A stretch of DNA of 64,000 nucleotides from Eupeodes corollae (GCF_945859685.1 NC_079148.1:42915946-42979945), one strand, 5' to 3'; shown: positions 45,510 to 58,664, numbered from the stretch's first letter. Made by a program: numbers and translations. The notes: a model not told the origin generated them from the sequence alone.

Positions 45510-47615
45510 GTCTCTAGGCACATTAGACCATTGTATCGTATCTGCAAAATTCTCATGTCGAAAAAAACCCAGTTAAAGAAAAAACTCCTACGAGAACCGT
45601 TTGGCAATATGAGAAAGCCAACTGGGACGGTCTCAATGAATTCTTCAGGAACTTTAACTGGTCACTATGCTTCCTTGATAGTGACGTGGATTCCAGCGCA
45701 GAAATGGTAACAAATTTAATTATTTGTGGAATGAAAAATTTTTTCCCGAATAGGGTGAAATCTATCAAACCCAAAAAGAATTCACGGTTTGATTTGAGCT
45801 GTAAAGATGTTATTAGGATGTTAGTTTCCGATATTATAAAGCCAACCCGACTGAGGAAAAAAATACTACAATGTCCCAAAGGTAGTAAACATTTCTGGTC
45901 ATTTGTAAAAAACGTACGAAACACCACGTCATCCTCGGTTCCAACGCTCGTCCACAATGACGCTCCCTATGTAAGCTCGATTGGTTAAGCCAATTTGCTT
46001 GCAGCATATTTTGCTGTTAATTCGACGCTTATACCGGATAGCGTCATGAGTCCTCCTGTTCTTGAGAGCGTAAATGATTCTATGGGTCGAATCTTCTTTC
46101 TTCTTCAGTCGCAAGAGTACTGAAAGACCTTGACATACACAAATCCGCTGGCCCAGATAGTATTCCCCCTATTGTTCTGAAGAGGTGTTCTTCAACGCTG
46201 GCAAAACCACTGCGTAACCTTTTCCATCTACAGGTCTCTTCCCGAGTGGATTTAAAACTGCATTTGTCCAGCCTGTCCCTAAAAAAGGCGAATCCTCCTC
46301 CCCCTCAAACTATCGTCCAATTGCACTTACGTCCCTTCTTTCTAAGGTCATGGAAACGGTGATAAATTTGCAGCTTAAGTAATATCTTGAAGAACGGAAT
46401 CTTCTTAATGACCAACAGTATGGCTATCGTAGCAATAGGTCCACTGGTGATCTCATGGTTTATCTCACCGAACAGTGTAACAAATCTTTACATCGTTTTG
46501 GAGAAAAGCATTTGATAGAGTTTGGCACTACGCTCTCTTATCGGAAATGCGTGCTTTTGGTATTGATGAATCTCTTCTTCGTTGGATTAGAAATTACCTT
46601 TCTAACCGTTCAATACAAGTTGTATTAGATGATTTCAAGTCTCAAATTCATAAAATAAATGCTGATGTCCCCCAGGACTCCGATTCTCTTCCTTATATTC
46701 ATAAACGATCTTTTGTCTGTCACTTCTAATCCATTAAACTGTTTCGCCGGTGACAATACCCTCAGCTTTTCATATTCGTTTCTAGATTCACATCCTTGTC
46801 CTTCGGATGTCGAACTTCAACGGCAGCGTATGATAAGCTCATTAAATTCTGATCTTGACAGCACTGTACAATGGGTAATCAAAAACCGTGTAGAATTTAA
46901 TGCTTCGAAAACTCAATGCTGCCTCCTGTCGTTAATCCAATCAATAAACTATCAGTACTTAGTATGTGTATTACAAATCACCTTTTATGGAATGATCACA
47001 TATTCGATATCGCCAAAAATGCTGCCAGAAGCTTAGGATTTCTCCGACGGTGCAAGACATTTTTCACCCCTTCTGATCTGGCTGTAATTTACATAGCCTT
47101 CATCCGACCAAAGCTTGAATATAATTCGCATATCTGGGCAAGTGCCCCAAAACAAATATAAATCTCTTGGATAGAATTCAAAAAAGGGCTTTAAAAATGA
47201 TAGGCGACTGAACTATAATCGAAAAATTTACATCACTAGAACACCGTGGCAATGTTTCATGCCTTTCGTTGTTTTATAGATATTTTTACAAACAATGTTC
47301 TGTCGAATTAGCCAGTTGCATTCCACCCCTTTAATAATTCAGCCGTAATACTCGCACTTCTAGGAATGCTCATCAGTTTACCCTTGAGCTCAATTTCGGG
47401 CGTACTATTAAGTATAGAGATTCTTTCTTAAATCGCACATCGAGAATGTGGAATGCTTTAGCCAACTCTGTTTTTCCCTCCCATTTTGATGTTCAGAACT
47501 TTAAGACCAATGTGCACTTTTAAATCCTTCCCTATTTTCCTAACGCTCGCACTTTGTTTAAATATAAACATATAAAGGGTACTAATAACCCCTTGAGTGC
47601 TTGTGAATTAAAAAA
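45510..47615 (+). mobile_element. CR1b copy with internal deletions
   Basis: Colinear with 54,460-56,638: the region after the endonuclease (RTVWQYEKANWDGLNEFFRN), a deletion of the linker, the RT front (HKSAGPDSIPPIVLKRCSST frame-shifted), SNRSIQVVLDDFKS, CFAGDNTLSFSYS (FADD changed to FAGD, so catalytically dead) and the C-terminal LEHRGNVSCLS part. The 3' end has ccccttgagtgc and a short A-rich tail. Several shifts and stops. Confidence 0.88.
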
Positions 47616-48779
47616 ATGATGATGATCTGGAAATGAGAGCAGGAAATTTGTTCAATATATTAGGTTATTTACGATATTTGTATTAGAATTTAATATCATT
47701 TGTGAAGTAAGTTTTTCGTGACCTTTTATAAAAATAGACAGCTAATAGGGACATTTACTAAGCTAAAGGCTCTGTAGTCAAGGTATTCTGATTGGCTAAA
47801 TGCAACTACAAATGAATTGAAATTTGCCCTACGACGTTGTGTATATAAATTTCAGCTACACATGTATGTAGTTAGTGCACACTTACTTTGACGTTTAACA
47901 ATCAGCTGCCCGGGAAAGACATAAGAATTAAAAATTCCCCATTTAAATAAAAATATACATCACTCAAATAATCCCTCATATATGTGTATATGTATTTATT
48001 TGATTTTATTGAATTTAAAAAGGAAAAAGATTATTTAATGATATCAAATCAGAAATGTTTCTTATTTTGTATATGTATTCTCATATGTCAGTGATATGAC
48101 AGTTGCTACAGTAGTTTTGTAAAGCTTAAAGCTAGTCGAATTTAGACTACGTTTTCACAAGGATTTTTACCAAATGCCACTTAAAAGATAAGTCGTTGTT
48201 GATTAAATTTCCTTGTAAAATTTGTGTGGCTACATTGATTCTTTTCCATTGTAAAGCAATAGTAAGTTTTCAATTTGGTAAATGAACTGTCAAATTTTAT
48301 ATTAGAAATGATTTTAAAAATCACAATTCTCCAAGGGATTTTGTGTATACGATTATAACCAAGCGTATTTGTAATTTTAATTACAATAACTTTTGTTAAA
48401 ATGTACAAACCATCACTTTTTGTGAATAGTTCAAAAATTAGTAAATGATAATTTAGTTGAAAGCATTTTTTCAGTTGTTTCCTACTTGTTGCTTGTTCGA
48501 GTTAATAAAAAGCGAAATAATTTTTTGAGTGCAAAAAATAATTTGTGTATGTTTAATATTTGACGTTTAACAAATCAATTGAAAGGGGCGCGGCGTTAAC
48601 GCAAACTTGTATATGTAAACTTGTAATTTTACACTATTTGTAAAAATACCACGTTCCGTGTATGCTATTATTATAAAACCTTCTCACCTCCCATTAAAAC
48701 ATGCCACATAAAATACCAAACAATACTTTTTAGTTAGTTTAGTTAAAGAAGTTTCAAAACGCATCGTTCCTCAAACATA
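47616..48779. other. Intergenic DNA, no gene seen
   Basis: AT-rich, no supportable ORF. A TATATAAA at about 47,841-47,848 is the only promoter-like string noted, and nothing downstream supports transcription. Confidence 0.35.
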
Positions 48780-48983
48780 AAGGGTTTTCCAATAAGACTA
48801 ATCATTTTCAACTGCATGCTATTTTGTCATCTTTTGACAGTTCTTGATATCTGATAAAAATGAAACGAAAACTTATTTGCGAGACATCAAAAATGAAAGC
48901 TCCAAAAGTGACATATACGAAACGCTCTAACGAAGCATTAAAATAATTTAAAATGGCTACGTGCCGAACGAAGCAATCTTATA

Positions 48984-49095
48984 TACTTACTTACTTGAGG
49001 TGGCGCTACAGTCCTGTGTGAACTAGGGCCTCCCACTACAAACTTGCCCATTAAGATCGGTCCCTAGCTAGATGTCTCCAGAGTCGCGCTCGACA
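48984..49095 (-). mobile_element. TAAG-LINE copy E, 3' terminus only
   Basis: The minus strand reads tctagctagggaccgatct and then the 3' end aggactgtagcgccacctc with a short TAAG tail (48985-48997). About 110 bp. This copy's last 33 nt are the closest in the window to the SINE 3' end. Confidence 0.8.
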
Positions 49096-49097
49096 TA

Positions 49098-49131
49098 CCG
49101 TATACATCGAACGAGAGTTCGATGTATACGG
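49098..49131. repeat. Perfect 15-bp inverted repeat with 4-nt loop
   Basis: Arms ccgtatacatcgaac (49098-49112) and gttcgatgtatacgg (49117-49131) are exact complements around gaga. Located at the junction of LINE fragment E and the mariner fossil. Confidence 0.9.
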
Positions 49132-49310
49132 GACCGTAGAACGAAATAATAGCAAGATAGAAAAGTTTTCTGGCAGTGATATTTCAAAAAAGGGTAATAA
49201 CAATTGGTCACCGAGTTCTACTGATTTAACACTTTTAGACTGTTTGCTTTTGGACCATTTAAAATATAAAGTCTATTATCTCATCAAAATTTATCGTGCA
49301 AACAAACAAA

Positions 49311-51454
49311 ACATCTAATATAAAACAATACCGATATTTAAGGTTTATTAACTAACAAGTAATCAAAATTCAACGTTTCCCAAACAGTTTGTACTGGTTG
49401 AGTACAGTACTAGCTGAGTTGTGTTGAGTGATTTTAAAAACTCTTTGCGGCTTTCAACAAGGTTTATATTCGGATATAAAAAATATTGAAATACTCTATG
49501 CATTCTTTGTTTTCGAAATTTTTTGAATTTTGTAACCTGATGGTTACGGACTACAATTATTTTTCTACATCATTTATCATTTTTTTTCTAGAAATACGAA
49601 TACGTCTAATCTAATGAACTCTACTGTATACAAAAATTGTGAGTGTGTAATATGTGGGTCAATACTTTGAGTTCTTTGGGTTGGTTTTTGTTTTTTCGTT
49701 TTTTGTTTTTGCTGAAGTTAAGTGACTAACTGAATGAAAGTGGAAACATAAATTATTATGAAATAGTGCGTTTGTTGACTTATAAATTTATAATAATAAT
49801 GTTTCCTGACTACTTTTTATGTAAAAGTGTCTATCAAAAAGTTAAAAAGCCTTGACAACCAAAACTTAAAGCATAGAGGCATAACTGGCCGCCAATGGTT
49901 ATTGTTAGATAAAAATACTTTTATTATAAACAAAAACACACTTAGCTTTGAAAGTTGGGAATACTAAGTTGGTAGCGCGCAAAAGGCTATAAGATGACCA
50001 ATTTTAACATAATAACACAACATAGTGATCCATAGATTGAGGCTTATTATACACTTTACATCTACCATTATTGTTGATGGCTTGGCTAGTAAAAGTTAGC
50101 CAAGCATTTTCCGTATAGTTACATTGTAATTTTGATCGCAAATTCATGATTCTTGTTAGAAATTTTTCTTCATTTTTTATAATTTCAATCGGAAAAGATA
50201 CTTAAAGTTAAATTCGTGCGAATAAGGTGTAACGGATCCATTGACACTATATTGAATCGGGGTCAAGATTTCTTGAGAATATGAAAATAAAGAACAAAAA
50301 AAACAACCAATAATTTAATTATTCCAAAAATAAAATGAACCCAAGAATATTGTAAATAGTAACTGAATTAAACTTTTTCAATTATTAATTTTGTATCAAC
50401 GACCTGTCGAAAAAAACCCAATAATTGGTTCCAATGATAGCTATAAATGTGCCCTAATTGAAGAACTGATCCAAAAGTTCAAATTTTCAATAACTACCTT
50501 TGCCACGTACATCTGCATACGAATATGAATTATTTGTATGCTAACACTTTATGTTGTTGTAGAATATCGGTCATTCCTTTGATCATTTCTAATAATTGTA
50601 CGTTAATTCAAAAAAAAAAATATTTAATTCGTTATTTTCTTCCCATATCGCCAAAAAGGTATACAAGTCGTTAAATTTTCTTTTTGAGCATCAAAAATCT
50701 TTGACTTTTAAATATAAATAAAAATAACTTATTTTATGACTTGTTTATACCTAACTGTCTATAGAAGCTATAAAAATATACAAACTTAAACTTCATACAA
50801 AATTAATTAATAATGTATTGCCGACAAATCAAAAATAAATTGTTTGATGTTTTTGAGCTTACTGGATGGATAAGTTATTTAGAGATTCTATCACTTTTTC
50901 TTATTGTTTTTAAAATTAACATCACGTCTTGCCTGTCCAAGAATAGAATTGTTTTCTAACCTATAAGTCAAACAATTTTATAGGGGGAATTTTTACTCAT
51001 TAGGTTTATTTCTAAGTATCGTTGGCAAATATTAAAAAAGACATTATTATTCTAAAGTGTATATTTTATACTAATTGGGTTTAACCTTGGAGAAAATTGT
51101 GCTGTAAGCTTTTTAAAACGATATTTAATTTTAATATTTTTACTCGTTTTTGATAGAATTTTTTTTGTATTAACTTTATTTTAAGACGATATCTAACTTT
51201 TCTCAGTTTAACATATATTTTTAAAATTTGCTCAAAACATAGTTAATGTTAATGGTAAATCGAACTTATCGATAAATTAAAGATGCTTTTGTTACAATTT
51301 TAGCATCTCAATATCTATTTACATTTTCCTAGAGTTTAAATCAAAAAATGTCAAATTAAGTTTAAGTAAATAACTAAATCAATAAGACTTCTGTGTGTCT
51401 GAAATTTCAAATATTAAAATACTTACGAACCAGTAAAATGCATTAGTTTCCAAG
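49311..51454. other. Intergenic DNA, no gene or element recognised
   Basis: About 2.1 kb of AT-rich sequence without conserved ORFs, terminal repeats or tandem arrays that I could support. Confidence 0.4.
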
Positions 51455-51580
51455 CGCTCTCCGTGATCTAGCCATCTCAGGCGATGGACTTGTATCCTTC
51501 TGGCTAAGTCTACGTCGCTGTTAAGCTCGTCGTTCCATCTTCTTCTCTACTCACCTTCTACGCATACGGGCAAGGGCGGA
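51455..51580 (-). mobile_element. TAAG-LINE fragment F
   Basis: A 125-bp diverged piece of the ORF2 C-terminal region. It aligns with the part of copy D around the RRRYNDELYGL codons (strings ctagccatctcaggcgatgg and catcttcttctctactc). No tail. Confidence 0.7.
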
Positions 51581-52379
51581 TCCAGACTTTTCATCAGGGG
51601 GGGTCACCGCTTAAAAATGTTCTTTAATGTTTTGTAAAGGATGCTAACAAAATGTAATAATTGCTAAAATGACAACTTTGGTTATCAAATTATTTAGAAC
51701 ACTGTTGTCCAGCAAGTTATGGACTAACTATTTAATTTGGATGACTCATATGAAAGCATTCCAAGATTCGAACAATTGTGTAAATATGCCATATTTAAGA
51801 GCTAAAATACAATAGCTTAGAAATTTGTTGGTGCATTTCGCTCACGTTCTTCCAAAAACAAAACACACTTTTCTTGTTTTCATTTCTATTTATGCGAAGA
51901 GCGCTGCAAAAATTTAAAAATCCAGAAAATGAGATAGGATCTGAAATGTATAAATGTCGGGCTTTTTTTTGACGTTGGTTTTTCGAAATCAATTTCCGGG
52001 AGTCTCTTATTACTATCGTTATCAATCTGCTTACTTGTATTTAGATCTTTTAAAGTCGTCAACAAAACTTAAACAATGTAGAGACATAAAGGTTTGGTTG
52101 TTGAATTTAAGGAAATAGTTGTATTTAAGAACATAATTTATCTAAAAAATATAAATTAAAACAAAGTAAGGTAAGTAAACAAATAAGTTGGAAAGAAGTG
52201 TTTAGTAGTACTCCTGAATTACACGTTTCAAAGCTTTTATATCAATAGATATAAAACGTTTCTTATGTTTTTCACTTAGCCATAAGTTTAACGAAAGTGT
52301 CACTTGATTTTTTGGGACATTTGTATTACTGAAATTCGTGTTTCTATCTCAGTTCTAGAGCATCCAAAGCAAATTCACT
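51581..52379. other. Intergenic DNA, no gene seen
   Basis: Begins with a G-rich stretch (caggggggg) right after fragment F. The remainder is AT-rich with no supportable feature. Confidence 0.35.
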
Positions 52380-53160
52380 TCAAAAAAGATTTTTTGTATT
52401 CAACAGAAAACCAATTTTGAAAGAAATGAAATGCACGACAGGGTCGCAAGAACATTATAATTTCTTCCAAAAAGTCTGTTTAAAAATATTGCCTATATTT
52501 TAAGATTTAAAAATGTACCTCCAAAATAAGTTTTTCTCAAAAATTTAAATTCCATTTTTTTTGTCAAAAAATCATTTTAAATTTTGTCTTAAAAATATTT
52601 TTGGTATAAGCACTAAATAAAGAGCTTATAAATATATGAACATTTTACATTTAAATTTCGTAAAAAAATATTGTTCCCTTTCTGTTTCCTTTGTAAAAAA
52701 ATTAGTATTTTATTATAAATAAAAAAAATACATTTTTGATCATAAAAAATCATCATTAATTTGATCATTGACAAGAGCTTGCACAGAAAGAGAAGAATTT
52801 TGAAATCGGTCCATTAGTTCTTGAGAAAACTTAAAAACTAAATAAAAGTTTTTTGAGGGGTACCCTTCTGGGGCAATACGAAAATATGTTTTTCTTGTAG
52901 AATGAAGCCAAATTAAGAACACAAAATTTAGAGAAAGTTTTAGAAAAATCACATGTTTGCACCAAAAAATTTGTGTGGGGACTGCTGTTTTTCGTATTAA
53001 TAAAATGATAAAAACTCCTTACACTAATCAGCTGAAAATCTTAATTTCAGACGAAAGGAATCGAGGCACATACTTTTTTCGACTTCTCTACCGCTGTAAT
53101 GTCATATTTGATTAAAAGCTCTATTTCGAAATTGATTACTTATGCAAAATTTGAGTTGTT
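52380..53160. repeat. Dispersed repeat R, uninterrupted copy
   Basis: An AT-rich noncoding repeat whose left part matches 37,780-37,882 and right part matches 40,380-40,830. It is the uninterrupted reference for the split copy. No ORF and no terminal repeats found. Confidence 0.6.
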
Positions 53161-53747
53161 TTTGACAGCAAACTACTTTTTGGTGAATGTCGTTAAATTA
53201 CTAATAAGTCTTTAAATTAAATCTTTACTTATACAACTTAACTGTATAAGCTTTTTGGCTCATATGACCCCCCCTGGATCGTCAATTGGTCAAAAGTTGA
53301 TGAATTTGAGCTGTGTTTTTGGAATAGGGCTGAATATTTGATTAATATTATGTTTTTGGTCCAATCTTCAGTCAAAAGTAGTACTTTTAGCAACAAAGTT
53401 TAAGGAAGTAAAATACAAATGTTGTTTTCATATACAAAAAATAAATAATTCAAAATATAATGGGGGTCATATCTATTAACGCAATACGATTAGTTTTGAA
53501 TTGAAGGGAATTCATACGATTGCATACGGGACAGTAGATCACGCGTAGAACTTTTCTCTCGAAACTCTTGTCATAGTCAATTCTCTTCCACAGTTTAGCA
53601 GGACGTGGATGACGAGGGTCTTATATAGCAAAACTTTGGTCGCTCGGGAGAGGGCTTTGCTGCTGAATTGCTTTCTAAGCCCAAAGAAACAGCGGCTAGC
53701 TGTGTTAATAGCGAAGCCTATAGGTAGACGTAATCTTTACCTAACTA

Positions 53748-56638
53748 TTTTTCTTATAGTCTTCGTCTGTTTTGGTTTTTGTTATTCTTTAATTTGCAAT
53801 GGCTGGAAATTTCAGGGTAGATTATTGTAATATTCGTGGGCTTAGATCGAATTTTCTTTCTGTGTACTCCCATACTGCTTTAAACAGGCCAGCTATTTTG
53901 GCACTAAGTGAAACCCAAGTGGGTGAGGATTCCGATCCCACTGAATTCTTTATTCAAGGGTATAACTTGGTGCCATTATTCTTTTCCCACCATGGTCTCG
54001 CCATATACATTAGGAATGATGTTGCTTATCAGTTTTTGCCACAATATGGTCTCTGCTCCAATTCTTTTTTCAATTTTATGTGGTTTAAATTTTCCGTGAA
54101 TAAGCAAATCATTCACTATTGCTTCCTTTATCGAAGCCCAAATCTAGACAGAGTGTCAACTTCTCGTGAATTTGATGCTTTGTCTGATTCCATCCAAAGA
54201 ATTGTTTCGTCCTATCCTAGCACTGAAATCGTTACGGGCGATTTCAATGTACACAATTCTTTATGGCTTCAACATTCGGGCCAGTCAACACCAGAAGGAG
54301 TGTGTGCTGAGATCTTCGCTGAGTTAAACCACCTAACTCAGCTGGTCAACGAGCCCACTCGAATATCGGACGTGGTACGTCGAGCAGAAAACACTCTTGA
54401 CTTGTTTCTTACTTCTGACCCTGGTAAGTACACTATTATTGTTCTATCTCCTCTAGGCTCATCTGACCATTGTGTCATATCAGCAAATTTCTCGTGTAAA
54501 AACTCTCCAGTTAAAGAAAGAGCTCCTAAGAGAACCGTTTGGCAATACGAGAAAGCCAACTGGGACGGTCTCAATAATTATTTTAGGATCTTTAACTGGT
54601 CACTATGCTTCCTCTATAGTGACGTTGACGCCAGCGCTGATATGATCACAAGTTTGATTCTCTTGGAAATGAGAACTTTTATCCCGAATAGGGTTAAAAG
54701 CATCAGAGCTAAGGAAAACGCATGGTTCGATGCGAGCTGTAAAGAGGTTATTAGGGTCAAGAAGGTAAGTTTCCGTTGTTTTAAAGCCAATCCACCTGAC
54801 GAAAACCGGAATAAGTTCAAGCAAGCCAGGAAGGCCTGCAACGCCCATATTCGACGGAGCAAATTTTTACATGACCAAAAATTACGGCAAAAAATACTGC
54901 AATGTCCCAAAGGCAGGACAAATTTTTGGTCATTTGTAAAAAATATGAAGAATTCTATCTCTTCCTACGCTCGTTGTGAATGACACTCCATTTGTTAGCT
55001 CTTTAGAGAAAGCAAATCTCTTAGCTAGGTAGTTCGCCGCCAATTCAACGTTTCCAGTGAATGTTATAACTCCGACTGTACTTAAGCCAGTTAATGATTC
55101 TATGGGGCAAATCTTTTTTCGCACTCGTACTGTAGCGAGAGTCCTAAAAGACCTTAACATACTCCTCAGGTCTCGTTCCGAGCGGATGGAAAACTGCATT
55201 TGTCCAGCCTATTCCCAAGAAAGGTGAATCTTCCTCACCCTCTAATTACCGACCGATTGCACTTACGTCCCTCCTTTCCAAGGTCATGGAAACGCTGATT
55301 AATTATCAGCTCAAGAAATATCTCGAAGATCGAAAGCTCCTTAATGACCGACAATACGGTTTTCGTAGCAATAGGTCCACTGGTGATCTCATGGTTCATC
55401 TAACCGAACAGTGGAACAAATCTTTACATAGTTTTGGAGAAAGTAAGATTCAAAAGATTTCAAAAGCATTTGATAGAGTTTGGCATCAGGCTCTCTTATC
55501 GAAAATGCGTGCTTCGGTTTTCATGAATCCCTCCTTCATTGGATTAGTAATTACCTTTCGAATCGTTCAATACAAGTTGTATTGGATGGATTCAAGTCTG
55601 AAAACCACAAAATAAATGCTGGTGTGCCCCAGGGCTCTGTTTTATCTCCAACACTCTTTCTCATTTTTATTAATGATCTCTTGCCTCCAACATCTAATCC
55701 AATACATTGTTTCGCTGACGATAGTACTCTTAGCTTTTCATATTCGTTTTCAGATTCACACCCCTCTTCTTGGGATGTGGAACTGCAACGACAAAATATG
55801 ATAAGCTCATTAAATTCCGACCTAAACAGCATTGTACAATGGGGAATAAGAAACCGCGTGGAATTTAATGCTTCGAAAACGCAATGCTGTCTTGTATCGT
55901 TAAAGCGAAATACACTCCCCCTGCCATTATCCATAAATGGCACTTGCATCGAGGAAACTGAACATCTCGATATTCTCGGTATGTGGATATCACCAACCAT
56001 CTTTTGTGGAACGATCACATACGCGATGTCACCAAAAATGCCGCAAGATGTTTTGGTTTTCTAAGGCGATGCAAGAAGATTTTCTCCCCCTCTGATCTGG
56101 CTGTTTTTTACAAGACTTATATACGTCCAAAGCTTGAGTATAACTCCCATATCTGGGCTAGTGCTCCTGCAACTTACTTAAGCCTCTTGGATAGTATTGA
56201 ACATAGAGCATTTAGATTGATTGGTGATATTACCATCATAAGATCATTTACGTCACTTGAACATCGTCGAAATGTTTCTTGTCTCACCCTCTTTTACCGT
56301 TATTTTAATGGTTTATGCTCTAGAGAAATAGCCAGCTGCATTCCTCCCCTTAAACACTTCAAACGTAATACTCGCGCTTCTAGGAATGCTCATCAATATA
56401 CCCTCGGGCCCAACTTCGGTCGTACTGTCAAGTACAGAGATTCGTTCTTTAGCCGTACTATGCGAATGTGGAATGCCTTGCCACACTCTGTCTTCCCCAG
56501 CTATTGCATATTCAGGAATTTAAAACCAATGTGCACCGACACCTCCTTTCAATCCCTCTCTCCTTTTCCTAGTGCTCACACTGTGTCTACATAATAAGGA
56601 AAGCTATCCCTTTGAGTGTGCGCTAATTATAAAAAAAA
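53748..56638 (+). mobile_element. CR1b element, nearly full-length ORF2, inserted in copy G
   Basis: The longest copy of the CR1/L2-like family (2.9 kb). The endonuclease ORF at 53799-54983 has SETQV, TGDFNVHNSLW and SSDHCVIS. The RT is in broken frames at 55,190-56,594: KVMETLINYQLKKYL, QYGFRSNRSTGDLMVHL, SKAFDRVWHQALL, GVPQGSVLSPTLFLIFINDL and HCFADDSTLSFSYS (catalytic DD intact), then SLEHRRNVSCLTLFYRYF and MRMWNALPHSVFPS. Frameshifts near 55,000-55,200, 55,560 and 56,010. The 3' end is ttataaaaaaaa. No clear target-site duplication. Confidence 0.9.
53799..54983 (+). pseudogene. Apurinic-type endonuclease and linker of CR1b
   Basis: A 394-codon open frame with the AP-endonuclease fold residues visible (SETQ Glu, GDFNVHN Asp/Asn, SDH Asp/His). 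Nicks target DNA to prime reverse transcription in relatives. It ends by frameshift at the CSISSYARCE region before the RT. All endonuclease catalytic motifs look intact. Confidence 0.85.
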
Positions 56639-56861
56639 CCTCAAAGTTACGCCTGTTGATGGTGACAATTTGACCAAGACGGCAGTGTTGAAGGTCCTTT
56701 CTTGATGTTTGTTGTTTTTGCCCTCATTAACCGCTAAACCCATTTTTGCCACCTCTGCCTCAAAACTCGCAAAAGCTTAATTGACATCACACAAAGTTCT
56801 TCCAAATATGTCAATGTTATCAGCATATTCCAGTAATTGAACAGACTTTTGAAAGACAGTG

Positions 56862-57395
56862 GGAAATTCAGGAGACATAAGGGACTTGAAAGTAATGCAA
56901 GTTTCTAGTATCTGATTGGTTAGCTGCCAAAAGATTACCTTCCAATTAAGGCAACTTTAATAGAAAGTTGACTGGAAAGTTAGTCAAGAAAAATCTCCCT
57001 AACTATCAAGTCAAGTCTACTTCTGTCAAAATGACAGTTGATTATGTTTTTTCATTGAACACAAGGCTGAACTTTATTATTGATTTTCTGCACAACTTCA
57101 TTTGATGCCTTCTGTAAAAGGTTTCGTTGTCAATTTGGAAAAGAAATAAGTAATATTTCTTTACAATACAGAATCCAAATCTTGACTTACTTGTAGCTTG
57201 CTTTAGAATTGTTTTGTAGACAATAATGTTTTTAGTAGTTTTTGTACAATAAACTTACGGTAGAGGATTGTGAAGTAAGGTTCTGAATTTGAAATTTGTG
57301 ACACTTCAAAAACTAACTAGTTGCTTTGGTCAAAACATACGTTCAAAGAATGCAGTTGACTGCAAACGAAGTCCCTTATGTTGTCTGAACCTGAC
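56862..57395. mobile_element. 534-bp MITE-like element inside LINE copy G
   Basis: Perfect 13-bp core inverted repeat acataagggactt (56875-56887 and complement 57369-57381), extended by imperfect matches outward. A candidate 5-bp duplication CAGTG flanks it (56857-56861 and 57396-57400). No transposase. Insertion is confirmed because flanking LINE sequence is colinear with copy A. Confidence 0.75.
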
Positions 57396-57505
57396 CAGTG
57401 CCTCTTATTTTGACGTGGGAGCTCTGCACTATTTTTGTCAGGAAAGATGTTGAAGAAATCGCATGACAGTGCATCATCTTGTCTAAAGCATTTTTTGTCA
57501 TCAAA

Positions 57506-58664
57506 TTACAAAACTACACTACAAAGCTAGTTAATCTGAAACTGTCATATTATTGAAAAATACAAATATATAAAATAAAAAATATTTTTGATTTGATAAC
57601 TTTAACTTATCTTTTCTGTTTTTAAATGCAATAAAATCAAATTTAAGACACAATTTGAATGATTTATATTTGTATTTAAATACTGAACGATTTATTTTAT
57701 TTCAAATTCGTGTGTTTTTACCGAGCAGCTGATTGTGAAACGTCAAAATCATTCTCCACTAAATTTGTAGCCGAATTTTTTACACTACATCGGAGGGGAA
57801 ATTTCAACTATTTTTGTAGTAAGATTTAGCCAATAAGAATCCCTTGACTGCATAGCCACTAGCTTTGTGAATGCGACCATTATCTTTCATATTCAAAAAC
57901 GTCATCGGACAGTTCTCTGTAAAGTATTTTTGTGTCACTTTGTAAATCCACTCAATTAAATTAGAACTGTGGGAATACAAATTCATCATTTGCATTATAA
58001 GCATGTTTAATTTAAAAACTATAAATTTTCGATACGGAACATAAAAGAAATTCACGTTAAAATCTGTTACGAAGTCAGTTTTTTTTAGCAAAACGAAGTA
58101 ACATTTCGATACTTTAAGCATTACCAGATACGATTATATCTCTACACTTATGCATATACGCGTACACGTACATTTACTGGTTCTCGTCTAATAAACAAAC
58201 AAATTAACATTAATTTGGGAAACAAGCGATAAATTATTAAATTATAACCAAGGTTTTCATTAAAAATACCATATGAAGTAATTTTTTTTTGTCATGTGTA
58301 CAAATTTATTGCCTGTTACTGTATTTTGTGTTTTGCAATTGAATCTGTGAAGAACTTAAACGGTTTTCCCATTTAATATAAAAACAAATGTTTGTGTAAT
58401 TTGGTTATTTTAAGGTAAATTGATGTTAATTTTCTCATTGAATGTCAAACATATTTCTTTTTATAATATTGTTAAACAATAATAATATACTAAATAAATA
58501 AGTTTGTCATACCGTTTTATAATTTTTAAAAATGCAGCATTAGATGATATCATTGATTTTTTCGTCATAAGGCTCAAAATCACCAGGGTGCAGAATTGGC
58601 TTTGCTAGCAATTTAATGCCTTAAATCTTGACTTAATTAATAAAAAAATGTATAAATGGTAGGT
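57506..58664. other. Intergenic DNA, no gene seen
   Basis: AT-rich sequence without recognised elements. A minus-strand 105-codon frame at 57804-58121 has no recognisable domain and was not called. Confidence 0.35.

Larger units (their letters stand above)
48780..49310 (+). pseudogene. Mariner-like transposase fossil (second copy), interrupted
   Basis: The 3' part at 49,165-49,310 reads a mariner-like C-terminal catalytic region: FSGSDISKKGNNNWSPSSTD then LTLLDCLLLDHLKYKVYY, corresponding to the family's NWPPRSCDLTPLDFFLWG-type signature. The left part at 48,782-48,806 (gggttttccaataagac) is a candidate terminal repeat. The middle is replaced by TAAG-LINE fragment E and a hairpin. Same family as 4.4-5.05 kb. 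Confidence 0.65.
53519..57505 (-). mobile_element. TAAG-LINE copy G, old subfamily, split by two insertions
   Basis: Three colinear minus-strand pieces: 53,519-53,747, 56,639-56,861 and 57,396-57,505. They match the RT and C-terminal region of copies A-D with more divergence (LNCGREL-like loss, several indels). Gaps are filled exactly by a CR1b element and by a MITE. The piece junctions meet without loss relative to copy A (aacta / cctcaaag), which shows they were once continuous. Confidence 0.8.

Noticed and set aside
51579..53290. Large hAT-like element bounded by G-rich ends near 51,580 and 53,275
   Set aside because: The strings gatccag...ggggggtca at the two sides are similar, but the alignment needs a 10-bp gap and no 8-bp duplication was found. 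The span also includes repeat R.
57804..58121. 105-codon minus-strand ORF
   Set aside because: No recognised domain, biased composition and no splice or promoter context.
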